A DNA stretch of 37,584 nt from positions 1 through 37,584 of the forward strand of contig JABZHP010000008.1 in assembly GCA_015258785.1 (NCBI GenBank), given 5' to 3'. This DNA is from Atopobium sp. GTDB taxonomy: Bacteria > Actinomycetota > Coriobacteriia > Coriobacteriales > Atopobiaceae. The notes below the pieces were generated by a model, which saw nothing but the letters and a program-made list of their open reading frames with translations, did no database searches and was not told the DNA's origin. The translations under genes and the position numbers were made by a program. This document shows positions 16,928 to 24,265 of the stretch, in pieces; positions within the stretch are counted from its first letter, which is position 1, and each line of letters starts with the position of its first letter.

Positions 16928-17581
16928 CTAAGAGATTGATCTAATAAGTGCAGTAACCCTACCTAAAATAACAGGATTCTGTACGTAGATTGGCTCCATA
17001 AAATCGTTTTCTGGCTGAAGACGAATACGATCATTTTCTCTATAGAATGTCTTAACAGTTGCAGAGTCATCAATGAGAGCAACAACGATTTCTCCGTCAT
17101 GGGCATCTTGCTGCTCTTTTACAACAATATAATCGCCATCAAAAATACCAGCGTTAATCATTGATTCTCCACGTACGCGAAGAATGAAAGAGCTTGAATC
17201 TCCAACAATGCTTGTTGGAAGAGATAGAGATTCCTCAACGTTTTGCTCAGCAAGAATAGGTGTGCCTGCAGCAACACGTCCTACAAGAGGAAGACTAATG
17301 ACATTATTAGCTACGTCTTGAGTAACGGGAGCAAGCTTTGCTGCGTCAGAAGTGTTTGAAGCCTGGGGAACAATCTTCATAGTACGAGGCTTCTTTGGGT
17401 CTCTATCAATAAGGCCAAACTGCTCCAGGACCTTTAGATGCATATGGACAGTTGAAGGAGACGCAAGATTAACAGCAGCACCAATCTCTCTTACTGAAGG
17501 GGGATAGCCGTGTTGATCTGTGTATGAACAGATGTATTCATAAATTGCTGCCTGACGCTTGCTGAGTTTGCCCTTTGGCAT
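16928..17581 (-). CDS. lexA: SOS repressor LexA
   Basis: 217-aa repressor/self-cleaving protease. The winged helix-turn-helix (about 1-70) includes 'YPPSVREIGAAVNLASPSTVHMHL'-type recognition residues (positions 26-49). The self-cleavage bond is A105-G106 in GRVAAGTP; the catalytic dyad is S140 (RGESM) and K177 (ATVKTFY). AGGAGG upstream of ATG 17581 sets the start. It is autoregulated by SOS-box-like sites in its promoter and is expected to control recA and the divergent yneA-like gene. Confidence 0.97.
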   Translation of the reverse strand: MPKGKLSKRQAAIYEYICSYTDQHGYPPSVREIGAAVNLASPSTVHMHLKVLEQFGLIDRDPKKPRTMKIVPQASNTSDAAKLAPVTQDVANNVISLPLVGRVAAGTPILAEQNVEESLSLPTSIVGDSSSFILRVRGESMINAGIFDGDYIVVKEQQDAHDGEIVVALIDDSATVKTFYRENDRIRLQPENDFMEPIYVQNPVILGRVTALIRSIS

Positions 17582-17606
17582 ATGAGCCTCCTTTTTCTTT
17601 TTAGTA

Positions 17607-17646
17607 ATAATACACGTGTTCTAAAAATTAATCAAACGAATGTTCT
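17607..17646 (-). promoter_or_regulatory. lexA promoter with two SOS-box-like sites
   Basis: Read on the - strand: -35 TTGATT (17635-17630), 17-nt spacer, -10 TATTAT (17612-17607). One box, AGAACACGTGTATT (17622-17609), sits in the spacer; a second, AGAACATTCGTTTG (17646-17633), overlaps the -35. Both are close to GAACN4GTTC and would give autorepression. Confidence 0.75.
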
Positions 17647-17655
17647 ATTTTTTTA

Positions 17656-17699
17656 TTGACACGAACAAATGTACTACATATTATTAGTACAAACGTTCG
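17656..17699 (+). promoter_or_regulatory. yneA-like gene promoter with SOS box(es)
   Basis: TTGACA (17656-17661), 17-nt spacer, TATTAT (17679-17684). CGAACAAATGTACT (17662-17675) fills the spacer and resembles the SOS box CGAACN4GTTCG; a weaker copy AGTACAAACGTTCG (17686-17699) lies at the expected transcription start. Same layout as the recA promoter. Confidence 0.75.
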
Positions 17700-17758
17700 G
17701 ACATGACTTTTTGTCCGGTGTATTAGATATAACTAGTTCCGTAAAAACTATTACGGAA
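17698..17758 (+). promoter_or_regulatory. Two leader hairpins, the second masking the ribosome-binding site
   Basis: CGGACA/TGTCCG (17698-17703/17712-17717) and TTCCGTAA/TTACGGAA (17737-17744/17751-17758) can form stems in the yneA-like leader. The second includes the GGAA of the GGAAGG ribosome-binding site at 17755-17760, so it could lower translation of the LysM protein. Confidence 0.5.
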
Positions 17759-17767
17759 GGAAATGAT

Positions 17768-18214
17768 ATGAGGCGTATGTATCAGTCAAAGATGTATCAG
17801 GTTAATGGCACTTCAGCACTTGCTTCTTATAAGCCTGCATTCAAGGTTATTGAAGGCGGCGCAAAGAAGGGTTCCGTTGCACCTCAGCGTGAGGAAGTCT
17901 CTTACGTAAAGACGCTGACCAACAAAGAGGCTTTTATTGCAGGTCTTATTGTTACCGCATCATTTATTCTGATGTTTGCGGTTTCCTTCCTTCGCACAAC
18001 TGCCCTTAATTCATTTGCTACATCTGTAATGGATAGCGCTTCACAAACAATTACCGTTCATAGCAATGATACGTTGTGGTCAATTGCAGAGAGCAATCCA
18101 ATTGAGGGCGTCTCCACAGAGCAGCAAGTAAGTTGGATTAGAGAAAGAAATAATCTCGATTCTTCTCTTTTAAGAGCTGGACAAACCTTAGAGATTCCTT
18201 CTGTATCTAAATAG
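17768..18214 (+). CDS. YneA-like LysM membrane protein, probable SOS cell-division inhibitor
   Basis: Start set at ATG 17768 (148 aa): GGAAGG at 17755-17760 is 7 nt upstream, whereas a possible ATG at 17669 lies within the promoter. Order: a basic N-terminus, one membrane segment (about residues 58-79, IVTASFILMFAVSF), then an external LysM domain ('TITVHSNDTLWSIAES...RERNNLDSSLLRAGQTLEIPS', in parts, about 97-146) that binds peptidoglycan. In Bacillus, yneA is divergent from lexA, has the same small membrane-plus-LysM design and blocks division during SOS. The layout and SOS boxes here match that, so the role is inferred from architecture and context; sequence identity to YneA is not claimed. 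Confidence 0.8.
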   Translation: MRRMYQSKMYQVNGTSALASYKPAFKVIEGGAKKGSVAPQREEVSYVKTLTNKEAFIAGLIVTASFILMFAVSFLRTTALNSFATSVMDSASQTITVHSNDTLWSIAESNPIEGVSTEQQVSWIRERNNLDSSLLRAGQTLEIPSVSK

Positions 18215-18249
18215 TAAATATTTATGTAAATTTCTCTCAGAATTCTGTG

Positions 18250-18277
18250 TTGATAGCAGTCAATACCTGCGTAAAAT
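18250..18277 (+). promoter_or_regulatory. Putative nrdR promoter
   Basis: TTGATA (18250-18255), 16-nt spacer, TAAAAT (18272-18277), ending 34 nt before the nrdR ATG at 18312. No NrdR-box pair was recognised here. Confidence 0.45.
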
Positions 18278-18311
18278 GGTATCTTCCTTTTATACGAAAA
18301 AAGGGGATTCC

Positions 18312-18758
18312 ATGCGTTGTCCAAAATGCGGTCACGAAGAGTCAAAGGTTATTGATTCTCGTTCATCTGAGAATAACGATGCTATTAGAAGGCGTCGCGA
18401 GTGCATGTCCTGTAAGTTTCGTTTTACAACCTATGAGCGCTTAGAAGAGATTCCTATCACCGTTGTGAAGAAAGACGGTCACAAGGAGCCTTTTGATAGA
18501 CAGAAGCTCATGAGAGGCCTTGTTGCTGCAACAGTAAAGAGAGATATCTCTGTTGCTTCTCTTGACCATTTTATTGATGGAATTGAGTCTCAGATTAGAG
18601 ACAAAGGTCAATACGAGATTAAATCTGAAGATCTTGGAAGCATTGTGCTTAAAAACCTGGTTATGCTTGATAAAGTTGCATACATTAGGTTTGCTTCTGT
18701 CTATAGAGACTTTAAAGACGTTGATGAATTTAGCGCAGAATTAAGGAGCCTGAATTAA
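18312..18758 (+). CDS. nrdR: Transcriptional repressor NrdR
   Basis: 148-aa Zn-ribbon/ATP-cone repressor of ribonucleotide reductase genes. The start is ATG 18312, after AAGGGG; the protein then begins with the canonical 'MRCPKCGHEESKVIDSR'. Zinc ligands are C3, C6, C31 and C34; the ATP-cone (about 46-136) begins 'ITVVKKDGHKEPFDRQKL'. Full family length. Its stop overlaps the dut ATG by 1 nt, so a regulator of dNTP synthesis is coupled to dUTP removal. The ribonucleotide reductase genes it should control are not in this window. Confidence 0.95.
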   Translation: MRCPKCGHEESKVIDSRSSENNDAIRRRRECMSCKFRFTTYERLEEIPITVVKKDGHKEPFDRQKLMRGLVAATVKRDISVASLDHFIDGIESQIRDKGQYEIKSEDLGSIVLKNLVMLDKVAYIRFASVYRDFKDVDEFSAELRSLN

Positions 18759-19207
18759 TGAGCAATTTTGACATCCAGCTACCTATTAAACGCCTTGATC
18801 CTACGGTTGAACTTCCTTCATACGCATATACCGGAGATGCTGGATTAGATCTTAGAAGTGCTGAAGATGTTGATCTTGCTCCTTTTGAGCGTAAACTTAT
18901 TTCTACTGGTTTAGCTATTGCAATTCCTGATGGATATGCAGGATTTGTTCAGCCTAGAAGCGGTCTTGCCCTTAAAAAGGGCCTTTCTATGGCAAATACT
19001 CCAGGCCTTATTGATGCTCATTATCGCGGTGAGCTTAAGGTTTGTGCCATTAACCTTGATAGCAAAGAAACTATTCATATTGAGCGCGGTGAGCGTATTG
19101 CGCAGCTTGTGATTCAACAGGTCCCTGTTGTACAGCTTGTTGAAGTTGATGAGCTTGATCAGACTGATCGCGGTACAGGCGGTTTTGGTTCAAGCGGCGT
19201 TCAATAA
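18758..19207 (+). CDS. dut: dUTP diphosphatase
   Basis: 149-aa trimeric dUTPase, hydrolysing dUTP to dUMP and PPi to keep uracil out of DNA and feed dTMP synthesis. All five family motifs are visible: 'DAGLDLRS' (I), 'PRSGLALKKG' (II), 'GLIDAHYRGELKV' (III), 'RGERIAQLVI' (IV) and the C-terminal 'RGTGGFGSSG' (V). Translationally coupled to nrdR (TAATG). Confidence 0.96.
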   Translation: MSNFDIQLPIKRLDPTVELPSYAYTGDAGLDLRSAEDVDLAPFERKLISTGLAIAIPDGYAGFVQPRSGLALKKGLSMANTPGLIDAHYRGELKVCAINLDSKETIHIERGERIAQLVIQQVPVVQLVEVDELDQTDRGTGGFGSSGVQ

Positions 19208-19224
19208 TTTTTTATTTTGGTGAT

Positions 19225-19240
19225 AAGCGCTTCAGCGCTT
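19225..19240 (+). repeat. Small inverted repeat between dut and the permease gene
   Basis: AAGCGC-TTCA-GCGCTT forms a 6-bp hairpin. It is not followed by a U-run; on the opposite strand the run AAAATAAAAAATT lies just beyond it. A role as weak terminator or processing site is possible. Nothing resembling a purine-riboswitch core was seen in this 70-nt gap. Confidence 0.35.
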
Positions 19241-19277
19241 GCATAAAGGAAAAGCCTCTTTAGGAAGGAAGAGCTTA

Positions 19278-20594
19278 ATGGAGAAGTTCTTTAAGGTAGC
19301 TGAGCGTGGCAGTAATCCCGCTCAAGAGTTTAGGGCTGGAATTACTACATTCCTCGCAATGGCATACATTATTGCAGTAAACCCAGCTCTTCTTGCTGCT
19401 GCAGGAGTTCCAGTTTCGGCAGCTATTACTGCTACCTGTCTTGGTGGCGGCATCATGACCATTTTGATGGGTCTGTTCTCTAACCGTCCACTTGCTTGCG
19501 CATCTGGTATGGGTGTAAACGCTGTTGTAGCCTTCTCTCTTACTCCAATTACTGGTGGAGATTGGCACGCATCAATGGCAGTTATCTTCATTGAAGGAAT
19601 TGCTATTCTTCTTTTAGTTCTCTGCGGCCTTCGTGAAGCAATTATGGATGCAATTCCTGTAAACCTACGCCACGCAATCTCTGTTGGCCTAGGTCTTTTT
19701 ATTGCCATGATTGGTCTCAAGAACAGCGGAATTATCGTTGCTAATGAATCCACCCTTGTTGCTCTTGGTGATATTTTCTCTCCAACCTTTATCGTTGGTG
19801 TAATTTCCATTGTTGCAACAGTTGTTCTTTACTCTGCTCGTGTTAAGGGCTCCCTGCTTATCGGCATCATTCTTGCCGTACTTGCTGGTATTCCTCTTGG
19901 TGTTACCGCAAGCCCTACTGGCATTGTTTCTGGTCTTGATTTCTCCACTTTTGGTGCACCATTCTTGACCGATGGTGCGGGTGTCATGGGTATTGTTAAG
20001 GCTCTGACAACTCCAGTTCTTCTTGTATTTGCATTCTCTCTGATGATGTCCGACTTCTTCGATACCATGGGTTCTGCTATGGCTATTGCTAAGCAGGGTG
20101 ACTTCCTCACTGAGGATGGCAACGTTAAGGACATCAAGCAGATTCTTATTGTTGACTCTGCTGCTGCAGCTGCAGGTGGTTTCTTTGGTGCTTCTTCCAT
20201 TACTACCTTTATTGAGTCTGCATCTGGTGCTGCCGATGGTGGTCGTACTGGTCTTTCTTCTATCTTCACTGGTCTGCTCTTTATTGCAGCAGCATTCATT
20301 GCACCTCTTATTTCTATCGTCAGCTCTGCAGCTACCTGCGGCGCACTGGTCCTTGTTGGCTTCCTGATGATGTCTGAGGTTACCGAGATTGATTGGAACG
20401 ATCTTCTCGAGGGCTTCCCAGCATTTATGGTTATTGCTGGTATTCCAATGACTTACTCTATTTCTGACGGCATTGGCTTTGGCTTCATTTTCTACGTTGT
20501 CGTCGCTCTTGTTACCGGTAACGTTAAGAAGGTTAAGCCTCTGATGTGGGTTGCAACTCTTGCCTTTGTTGCTTACTTCATCATTGCTAACTAG
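19278..20594 (+). CDS. NCS2 family purine (guanine/hypoxanthine type) permease
   Basis: 438 aa from ATG 19278, chosen because GGAAGG (19263-19268) precedes it; a TTG at 19239 would lie inside the upstream inverted repeat. About 12-14 hydrophobic segments. AzgA/PbuG-type signatures: 'GITTFLAMAYIIAVNP' near the N-terminus, 'ASGMGVNAVVAF', 'SDFFDTMGSAMAIAKQG' in the middle and 'ASSITTFIESASGAADGGRTGLSS' (in parts), the substrate-binding Glu/Thr region. Members import adenine, guanine or hypoxanthine with protons. Which base is used cannot be told by eye. A strong terminator follows. Confidence 0.88.
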   Translation: MEKFFKVAERGSNPAQEFRAGITTFLAMAYIIAVNPALLAAAGVPVSAAITATCLGGGIMTILMGLFSNRPLACASGMGVNAVVAFSLTPITGGDWHASMAVIFIEGIAILLLVLCGLREAIMDAIPVNLRHAISVGLGLFIAMIGLKNSGIIVANESTLVALGDIFSPTFIVGVISIVATVVLYSARVKGSLLIGIILAVLAGIPLGVTASPTGIVSGLDFSTFGAPFLTDGAGVMGIVKALTTPVLLVFAFSLMMSDFFDTMGSAMAIAKQGDFLTEDGNVKDIKQILIVDSAAAAAGGFFGASSITTFIESASGAADGGRTGLSSIFTGLLFIAAAFIAPLISIVSSAATCGALVLVGFLMMSEVTEIDWNDLLEGFPAFMVIAGIPMTYSISDGIGFGFIFYVVVALVTGNVKKVKPLMWVATLAFVAYFIIAN

Positions 20595-20610
20595 TTTTAA
20601 ATTACTAGGG

Positions 20611-20652
20611 GAGGCGCGTTCAAGATGGAGATCTTGGCGCGCCTCTTTTTTA
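20611..20652 (+). terminator. Intrinsic terminator after the purine permease
   Basis: GAGGCGCG/CGCGCCTC (8 bp) stacked on CAAGAT/ATCTTG (6 bp) around a GGAG loop, followed by TTTTTTATTT. Strong rho-independent terminator separating the permease from trxB. Confidence 0.9.
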
Positions 20653-20758
20653 TTTGTGAATAGATTGTGTACAATTTATTTTTAAGAGATAACTGATAAT
20701 GATTGTCACCAGTAGGGTATAACAAACCCAGTTACGATTTATAAGATTGGAGCCAATC

Positions 20759-21709
20759 ATGGCAGATGTTATTACTAAAGACCTTGTTATTGTTGGTGGC
20801 GGTCCTGCAGGACTTTCAGCAGCAATTTATGCAAAACGCGCTCTTCTCGATACCGTTGTTTTAGAGAAGCAGGCTGTAGGTGGCCAGGTCATCACTACAA
20901 CTGAGGTTGAGAATTACCCTGGCATGCCAAACACTGATGGCTTCACTATTACCGACACTCTTCAGAAGCAGGCTACAGACCTCGGCGCAGAGATTGTTAT
21001 GGCCAATGTCCTTTCTATTGTTAAGGATCCAGAGACTAACCTCTTTGTGTTGGAGACTTCTGAGGGAACATATCACGCAAAGGCTGTCATTGTTTCTGGC
21101 GGCGCTAACCCTCGTCATGCTGGCTTTACCAACGAAGAGAAATTCACTGGCAAGGGTGTTTCTTATTGCGCTACCTGCGATGGAATGTTCTATCGCGGTA
21201 AGCAGGTATTTGTTATCGGCGGCGGCAACACCGCTGTAGAGGAGTCTCAGTTCCTGGCTCGTTTTGCTGACAAAGTAACTCTTATTGTCCGCAAGGATCA
21301 CCTAAGAGCTAACGCAACTGCAATTAAGCAGTTTGAGGAGAATCCTAAGACAGAGATTCGTTATCTGACCAGCATCACTGCAGTTGATGGTAACGATTTG
21401 CTTACTTCCATCACCTTCCGCAATAACCAGACGGGAGAAGAGCACACAGAAACCTTTGATGAGGGTAGCTTTGGTGTCTTTGTCTTGGTAGGTCGCGTGC
21501 CTTCAACTGAGCTTTTAACAGACCTTGTAGATCTTGATGAGCAGGGATATGTCCTTGCTGACGAGCGTATGGCTACCAAGACACCTGGCCTCTTTACTGC
21601 AGGAGACCTCAATAAGAAGCCACTGCGTCAGATTATTACTGCAGCAGCAGACGGTGCCATCGCTGCAACTTCTGTTGCATCTTATCTTGGACAGCATGTC
21701 GAGGGCTAA
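20759..21709 (+). CDS. trxB: Thioredoxin reductase
   Basis: 316-aa FAD/NADPH flavoenzyme keeping thioredoxin reduced. ATG 20759 is preferred over TTG 20747 because GGAG at 20749-20752 serves it. FAD-binding GGGPAG near the N-terminus, redox-active C137-A-T-C140 in 'SYCATCDGMF', NADPH-binding 'GGGNTAVEE' and the C-terminal FAD motif 'GLFTAGDL' are all present. Upstream is 100 nt of AT-rich DNA with a possible metal- or peroxide-repressor-like site (see findings). Its own terminator follows, so it is a single-gene unit. Confidence 0.95.
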   Translation: MADVITKDLVIVGGGPAGLSAAIYAKRALLDTVVLEKQAVGGQVITTTEVENYPGMPNTDGFTITDTLQKQATDLGAEIVMANVLSIVKDPETNLFVLETSEGTYHAKAVIVSGGANPRHAGFTNEEKFTGKGVSYCATCDGMFYRGKQVFVIGGGNTAVEESQFLARFADKVTLIVRKDHLRANATAIKQFEENPKTEIRYLTSITAVDGNDLLTSITFRNNQTGEEHTETFDEGSFGVFVLVGRVPSTELLTDLVDLDEQGYVLADERMATKTPGLFTAGDLNKKPLRQIITAAADGAIAATSVASYLGQHVEG

Positions 21710-21746
21710 GAGTTTCTCGATAAGAAGCTTTAACTTTTGATACTAA

Positions 21747-21778
21747 AAGGGGACCGCAAACGATTACGGTCCCCTTAT
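21747..21778. terminator. Bidirectional terminator between trxB and the GNAT gene
   Basis: AAGGGGACCG (21747-21756) and CGGTCCCCTT (21767-21776) form a 10-bp perfect stem with a 10-nt loop. On the + strand it is followed by ATTATTT; on the - strand by TTTTAGTA. It serves both convergent transcripts. Confidence 0.85.
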
Positions 21779-21801
21779 TATTTCTTTGGCGAGAAGAACT
21801 A

Positions 21802-22329
21802 CTAAAGATCAATCCAATATCTTTGTGTAAGAACATTATCCTCATCATAAACTTCGTTTTCGAGTATGCCACCGTTATTGATAATAGACTTTGCCGAGCC
21901 GATATTATCTTTACGACAGCACATAAGAACACGCTCGATGCCAAGTTTCTTGCATTCTTTGAGCGCAAGCGCAATCATTGCTGTAGCATAGCCTTTTCTT
22001 CTCTCACTTGGTCGAATTCCATCACCAATATGTCCACCACTATGTAGAAGTCCTTCATCAAGGCAATGGCGAATATTTACAGCTCCAACAAAAATGTCTT
22101 TATCATAGTCATAGCAAAAGAGGGTTGTTGTAGGCACTCGACCAGCTGGAACTGGTTCCTTTTCGTCTAGTTGTTCTAGATAGTTTGTAAAGTCATGGTG
22201 ATCAAATCTAAAAATGCGTCTTGGAGATGGATTTGTATGATTTGTCTCGATATCATGTTTCCATTCATCAAGCATCTCTATGAGCTTGGATTTATTTTCT
22301 TCGCTTGGTTTAATAAGAGCAATCTTCAT
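21802..22329 (-). CDS. GNAT family N-acetyltransferase
   Basis: 175-aa acetyl-CoA-dependent N-acetyltransferase of unknown substrate. The acetyl-CoA binding loop is 'GDGIRPSERRKGYATAMIALAL' in parts (R-x-x-G-Y/A pattern around residues 107-113), preceded by 'VGAVNIRHCLDEGLLHSGGHIG', and followed by 'RVLMCCRKDNIGSAKSIINNGG', the standard GNAT motif B. AAGGAG precedes the ATG. It is the last gene of a three-gene - strand patch (methyltransferase, VOC, GNAT) whose sequences look more like Firmicutes accessory genes than the neighbouring core genes; transfer is an inference. Confidence 0.85.
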   Translation of the reverse strand: MKIALIKPSEENKSKLIEMLDEWKHDIETNHTNPSPRRIFRFDHHDFTNYLEQLDEKEPVPAGRVPTTTLFCYDYDKDIFVGAVNIRHCLDEGLLHSGGHIGDGIRPSERRKGYATAMIALALKECKKLGIERVLMCCRKDNIGSAKSIINNGGILENEVYDEDNVLTQRYWIDL

Positions 22330-22357
22330 GTAACTCCTTGAGAAACTAAATTTTTAG

Positions 22358-22741
22358 TTAAACCGTAATTTCAATTTGATTGTCTTCAAGGGCAATAATG
22401 CAACTTTCATAATAGCCATCTCCGGTTGTTCTTGGTCCGCTGATGACTTCATAGCCGTCTGCTTTCAACTCCGCAGTGAGGGTATCTACCGTTTCTTTGC
22501 TTCCTACGCTAAACGCGATATGAGCATATCCCGTGCGGTTTATCTCTTTTGGTAGATCCGACATGTTAGGTTTGTTCATGATTTCAAGTCGTGCGCCTTT
22601 TTCGAAGGAGAGGAAGTATGAGCGAAAATCCGTTTGTAGATTGTGATAGCCGTCGTTAGATGTTGCTCCAAAGTACTTTACAAAAAACTGTCGGGCACCC
22701 TCTATATCGTTTACATACAATGCGATATGTTCAATTCTCAT
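22358..22741 (-). CDS. VOC (glyoxalase/bleomycin-resistance) superfamily protein
   Basis: 127-aa protein with the paired beta-alpha-beta-beta-beta modules of the vicinal-oxygen-chelate fold. It starts 'MRIEHIALYVNDIEGARQFF' (His5 as a candidate metal ligand), has 'ARLEIMNKP' (Glu of the first module), 'GYAHIAFSVGS' (His) and ends 'IALEDNQIEITV' (Glu), so a full metal-binding set appears present. Lactoylglutathione-lyase-like, but the substrate is unknown. GGAG lies before the ATG; it is 28 nt upstream of the GNAT gene and likely cotranscribed. Confidence 0.85.
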   Translation of the reverse strand: MRIEHIALYVNDIEGARQFFVKYFGATSNDGYHNLQTDFRSYFLSFEKGARLEIMNKPNMSDLPKEINRTGYAHIAFSVGSKETVDTLTAELKADGYEVISGPRTTGDGYYESCIIALEDNQIEITV

Positions 22742-22863
22742 GGTTGTCTCCGAAAATCTATAGTTGCCTGATACTTTTTTTGTAGCCCATCTTCTAAATA
22801 CGTCGAGAAGAACAAATCAATACTGTCTCTAATTGGAATCATAGTGTCAATTGCGTTGATATA

Positions 22864-23625
22864 TTACTTTTTCCTCGCCACAAAGTAGTATCGATGAATT
22901 TTTCCCTTGATTACGCCATCTTGCTCAATAATTTTCTGAGCTTTAAAGAGGTTCTCTTGGTATTTTTTGACTTCAAAGTATGGGAATTCCCAGTCAATGA
23001 TTCTTGCAAACCAAACAAGAGCACCTACATCATAAAATTCTATTGGCCTATAGGCTTCAGCTTCCTCAATAATGTCAAATCCATTATTTATTAATTCTTG
23101 TCTGGCAATACTTAAATAAGCTTTAGGAAAGGGAAGCTCGATATCTCCTAGTAGAAGCTCTACTAGGTCCCTGTCATTCTCAGCGCCAACCTGTTGCGTA
23201 AGAAACATACCCCCACTTTTAAGAATTCTTTTTAGTTCTTGTATGTTGTATTTACCGTGTCTGTTGGTAACAAGATCAAAGTAATCATCTTCAAACGGAA
23301 GCTCATCTCCTCCGTCAGCTGCCTTAAAGTCTATCCCTAAAGGAAGGAGTCTCTCTTCACACAGTTTGATGTTTGGAGCATAACCTTCAATTGCTGCAGT
23401 CTGTTTAGGATTGGTGAGAAAAGACAAAAGAAATTCTCCACCACCCGTTTCCATATCTAATAGATAATCAGTATCGTGTAGATAGGATTTGATGATACTT
23501 CCAAAGTCCCATGGAAGATCATCCTCTTCTTTATATCTGTTCCTAATATGGGAGAAATCCCATCCCTTGATATGAGCAATTTCTTGTTCATGAAGCCATT
23601 GGGCGAGAAGTGCTTGTTTTTCCAT
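22864..23625 (-). CDS. Class I SAM-dependent methyltransferase
   Basis: 253-aa protein with a Rossmann methyltransferase core. Motif I is 'LLDMETGGGEFL' (about 56-67), with the acidic residue after strand beta-2 in 'IEGYAPN', motif post-II 'DLVTNRHGKYN' and 'LKRILKSGGMFLTQQVG' as the motif III region. The N-terminus 'WLHEQEIAHIKGWDFSHI' resembles small-molecule or resistance-type methyltransferases of Firmicutes; the substrate is unknown. AAGGAA precedes ATG 23625. A 122-nt gap separates it from the VOC gene. The coding sequence is AT-richer than neighbouring core genes. Confidence 0.82.
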   Translation of the reverse strand: MEKQALLAQWLHEQEIAHIKGWDFSHIRNRYKEEDDLPWDFGSIIKSYLHDTDYLLDMETGGGEFLLSFLTNPKQTAAIEGYAPNIKLCEERLLPLGIDFKAADGGDELPFEDDYFDLVTNRHGKYNIQELKRILKSGGMFLTQQVGAENDRDLVELLLGDIELPFPKAYLSIARQELINNGFDIIEEAEAYRPIEFYDVGALVWFARIIDWEFPYFEVKKYQENLFKAQKIIEQDGVIKGKIHRYYFVARKK

Positions 23626-23639
23626 AGTATGTTTCCTTA

Positions 23640-24209
23640 AGACCGTGATTTTTGGATGTGCAATTATTATATATCGTTTGACTGTATAGAAGGATTTTTA
23701 CCTAATCTACCTGCATATTTATTGTATTTATGCAGGTAGATTGCTTATTTTTTATAAAAGGGGAGTAAAAGGTTAAAATCATACGATGAAGCATGAGACA
23801 GTGTAATTTTGTAGCCATCAATACATTGAATATATAAAGCTCTGTGATTAAGTTATTTCAAGATGATTTATCAATATGTATAACTATAAAAATACGTTCA
23901 GCCCTAAAAATTAGTTTTAGAGAGGTACCAAGAAAGCTATTTTATAAATAAAAGATTCAGTATTGTCGCCAACTTATCAAATTGAATAATCATCAAATTT
24001 ATCATGTCATTAAATATAGTTTATAGAGCTGTAGGTGTAATTACTCATAAGTAATTAATATCGTAGCTTAGAAAGGCTCTCAGAGGCTCATTTTCTGGGT
24101 AATAATAATGCGATTGAGGCTCTGTATACTATTGCAGTTGATACTATTTAAATAATAGTATATAAAAGTCTGATAATCGATATTATGTAAACTAATGAAT
24201 TAGAGAAAT
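23640..24209. other. AT-rich intergenic region with inverted repeats, no gene seen
   Basis: About 570 bp with no supported open frame. Besides the 14-bp repeat at 23704-23742 it contains TAATTACT-CATA-AGTAATTA (24038-24057) and ATACTATT-TAAAT-AATAGTAT (24141-24161). Base composition is markedly lower in GC than the flanking genes. It could be decayed mobile or coding DNA, or hold small RNAs; nothing specific is recognised. Confidence 0.5.
23704..23752 (+). terminator. 14-bp perfect inverted repeat followed by a T-run
   Basis: AATCTACCTGCATA (23704-23717) and TATGCAGGTAGATT (23729-23742) with an 11-nt loop, then GCTTATTTTTTAT. It has the form of a strong + strand terminator, but no + strand gene precedes it for 2 kb. 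It may end an unseen small RNA or be a remnant element end. Confidence 0.55.
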
Positions 24210-24236
24210 AGGAGAAGGATTTTGAGCCCCTCTCCT
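24202..24236 (-). terminator. Terminator after the ClC gene
   Basis: On the - strand, AGGAGAGG pairs with CCTTCTCCT (one bulge) around a loop, followed by ATTTCTCTAATT. It lies 30 nt beyond the ClC stop codon. Moderate strength. Confidence 0.5.
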
Positions 24237-24265
24237 TTGAGTTGTTAGTGCGTTTGCAATGAGCG

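Noticed and set aside
17669..17767. N-terminal extension of the LysM protein from ATG 17669
   Set aside because: This ATG lies between the -35 and -10 elements of the gene's own promoter and has no ribosome-binding site; ATG 17768 has one at ideal spacing.
19208..19277. Purine riboswitch before the permease gene
   Set aside because: The gap is about 70 nt, lacks the conserved three-way junction loops, and contains only one short hairpin.
19322..20299. Long - strand open frames opposite the purine permease
   Set aside because: Antisense shadows of membrane-protein codons; no ribosome-binding sites, and Pro/Arg/Thr-rich compositions unlike real proteins.
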